Assembly: GCA_030674155.1 (NCBI GenBank)
Contig: JASPKP010000486.1
Span: 25,001 to 44,330, forward strand
Direction: 5' to 3'
Source of the DNA: Stramonita haemastoma
Taxonomy: Eukaryota > Mollusca > Gastropoda > Neogastropoda > Muricidae
Length of the DNA: 19,330 nt
Each line of letters begins with the position of its first letter. The first letter of the stretch is position 1. The notes beneath the pieces were generated by a model. The model ran no database searches, was not told the DNA's origin, and saw nothing but the letters and a program-made list of their open reading frames with translations. Below, one piece after another: positions 17,766 to 19,330 of this stretch. The position numbers and the translations under genes are program-made.

Positions 17766-18036
17766 GTGTGTGTTTAGACACCATCCCTGAGGAAAAATCG
17801 GGAAGTTGGAGTCCCAGAGCGGCTCGGGGCTGTAGGTATATGGCAACGTTCTGGTGGCTCCTGTAACAGTACTGGAACCATTCGTATCGGTCAATGCCCT
17901 TCCAATGGATCATTCCAGTGCCGTGGAGAGGGGGGGTCTGCTGCATGGGTAACAGCTTGCTCTCCATACATACTTGCCCAGGCTTTGCGCTCTAAAGACT
18001 AGAGCGCAACTCCATAGTCTTCCGAGACTGATAGTG
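17766..18036 (+). mobile_element. LINE-like 3' terminal fragment with tandem hairpins
   Basis: About 270 bp without a meaningful frame, ending in two hairpins: GCGCTCTA-AAGAC-TAGAGCGC (17987-18007) and AGTCT-TCCG-AGACT (18016-18029), followed by GATAGTGCC and CTA repeats. The second hairpin and GCC end resemble the LINE end at 91-116. This fits the 3' end of an RTE-type LINE or of a SINE carrying its 3' end. Clade uncertain. Confidence 0.55.
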
Positions 18037-18091
18037 CCTACTACTACTACTACTACTACTACACTACTACTACTACTACTACTACTACTAC
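18037..18091 (+). repeat. CTA trinucleotide tail
   Basis: About 17 CTA/ACT units with one slip (CTACACTAC at about 18058). The position directly after the LINE-like 3' hairpins makes it a retrotransposon tail that has expanded. Confidence 0.9.
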
Positions 18092-18375
18092 GTGTGTATG
18101 GGTACGCGCTTGTGTGTGTGTGCGCGCGCGCACCTGCGCGCGGTGTGGGGGGGGGGAGGTGTACACCACTTGCTGCCACTGAATTATTATTGTCATGCAT
18201 TACATGTTTGTTGTGAGATGACACACTGTCAGTGACCGTTACAGATTTGGGGGGTTGAACAAGGGAGGTGACCCGACTGTATCCTGTGCTGTATAGTTAC
18301 AAAGAGTGGTTGTTTCCCTTAGACTCAGTCAGACAGCAATGAGCAGACTAGCAAGCAGTCCTTGCATTGCAGTCC
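18092..18375 (-). repeat. Composite satellite unit, inverted copy C (module part)
   Basis: After the insert, GTGTGTATGGGTACGCGCTT resumes the unit (compare 16271-16290), then a CG tract (18121-18140), a G run (18147-18156) and the complete complex module (18174-18375), reading GGACTGCAATGCAAGG at its start on minus. Confidence 0.8.
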
Positions 18376-19330
18376 TATGAGTGTGTGTACGTGTGTGTGT
18401 GGTTGTGGTGTGAAGCTGTGGGTCATGTGGTTTTGGTGGTGTGGGTCATTTGGTGTGGGTGGTGTGGGTGATGGTGTGTGGTGTGGGTGTAGGTGTGATG
18501 TGGGTGAGTTTGGGATGGGGGAAGAATGGGTGGTGTGGATGCCGTGTGGGTGGGGTGTATTGTTTGGTTGTGGGTGATGTAGGTTATGTTATGTGATGTG
18601 GTGTGCATGATGTGATATGGTGTGTGTGATGTGGTATGTGTGGTGTGTGATGTGTGATGTGGTGTGTGATGTGGTGTGTGTGTGGTGTGTGTGTGTGGTG
18701 TGTGGGATGTGGGTGTGGTGGGGATGTGGTGTGTCATGTGTATGTGTTATGTGGTGTGTGATGTGGTGTGTCTGGTGTGGTTGTGTTGTGGTGTGTGGTT
18801 CGAGTGATGTGGTGAGTGTGATGTGGTGAGTGATATGGTGTGATGTTGGGGTGTGATGTGTGTGATGTGATGTGTGTGGTGTGTGTGCTGTAATGATGTT
18901 TTGATGTGGAAAAGCGATGTGGTCCCGTGATGTGATGTGGTGTTTTGTTTTCGATGTGCCGAAGAATGGAGGTTTGTGATAAGGATGTGGTGATGTGTCG
19001 GTGATGCGGTAACAGCGAAAGTGGCAAAGGTTGTGTGGAGATATGGTAAAGTGAGTTGCTGATGTTACGATGTGGCAAGGGTGGTGTGGTGATGTGGTAA
19101 GGGTGATGTGGTATGGGTGATGTGGAAAGGTGATGTGATGTGGTATGGGTGATGTGGAAAGGTGATGTGATGTGGCAAGGGCGATGTGATAACGGAGATG
19201 TGGATTTAATGTGATGTGGTGAAGTGGTGGTTTCATGTGGTACAGGCAATGTGATCTATGGGCGATGTGGTGATGTGGGGAAAGGTTTATGCGATGTGGT
19301 AAGGTTTGATGTGGTGATGAGGTAAAAGCA
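18376..19330 (-). repeat. Composite satellite unit, inverted copy D (runs out of window)
   Basis: GT-rich unit body in the same order as copies B and C: ATGTGGTTTTGGTGGTGTGG (18425), GTGATGTAGGTTATGT (18574), ATGTGGAAAAGCGATGTGG (18904), minisatellite of TGATGTGGYAAGGG type (19070-19200), ending mid-unit at the window edge. The His/Thr/Ser-rich minus-strand frames here are repeat artefacts. Confidence 0.8.

Overview
This window carries no recognisable host gene. It is repeat-dominated eukaryotic intergenic DNA: retrotransposon debris, tRNA-derived SINEs, long simple-sequence tracts and a GT/AC-rich composite satellite. The SINE body sharing an AGTCTTTCGGATGAGAC-type core, the RTE-type LINE whose ORF ends in a C2H2-like finger (CNRDCRSRIGLYSH), the RNase H LINE with an ATTGG tail and the abundance of GTAT, GTCT, GA and GT microsatellites together suggest a lophotrochozoan, most likely a gastropod mollusc. 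That assignment is inference from repeat types only. There are no operons or bacterial signals.

Layout, left part (1-8300): the end of an RTE-type LINE (1-122) runs into GTCT/GTAT microsatellites. A GA tract and a 1.3 kb AT-rich unassigned stretch follow, then an LTR-like segment with TATA box and AATAAA (about 2022-2337) and a three-copy repeat separated by CT tracts (2456-2840). Next is a chimeric SINE that joins a tRNA-like head to a 5S rRNA-like segment (about 3278-3545), more microsatellites, and a SINE 3' body (4836-5128). A 3'-truncated antisense fragment of the 5' end of an RTE-type LINE (5330-5990) is boxed in by GTAT microsatellites. A nested pair follows: a CR1/L2-like LINE C-terminus on the minus strand (8298 to 8050 and 6745 to 6508) is split by a 5'-truncated, plus-strand, RNase H-bearing LINE (6751-8044), with a TGGGC target duplication.

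Layout, right part (8300-19330): satellite and SINE territory built from a few modules used repeatedly on both strands: (i) a full SINE, (ii) a short module containing GACAGTRTGTCATC and ending AATTCAGTGGCA, always followed by a CA tract, (iii) CA/CG tracts, and (iv) a degenerate 15-bp minisatellite of CCCTTRCCACATCAC type. These form an inverted duplication (8709-9391 against 10551-11191), a composite satellite unit of about 1538 bp in direct orientation (11565-13102, and a partial second copy to about 13398), and inverted copies of the same unit from 14873 to the window end. The overall form is a large imperfect palindrome centred near 14.1 kb.

The only protein-coding traces are decayed retroelement pieces: an RNase H domain with a lost catalytic Asp, an in-frame stop and a frameshift; LINE zinc-finger C-termini; and the beginning of an AP endonuclease domain. 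Long open frames elsewhere are low-complexity artefacts of dinucleotide and minisatellite repeats. I found no convincing new biological system. The best leads are the tRNA-5S chimeric SINE, the CA-anchored eight-copy module and the inverted composite satellite.
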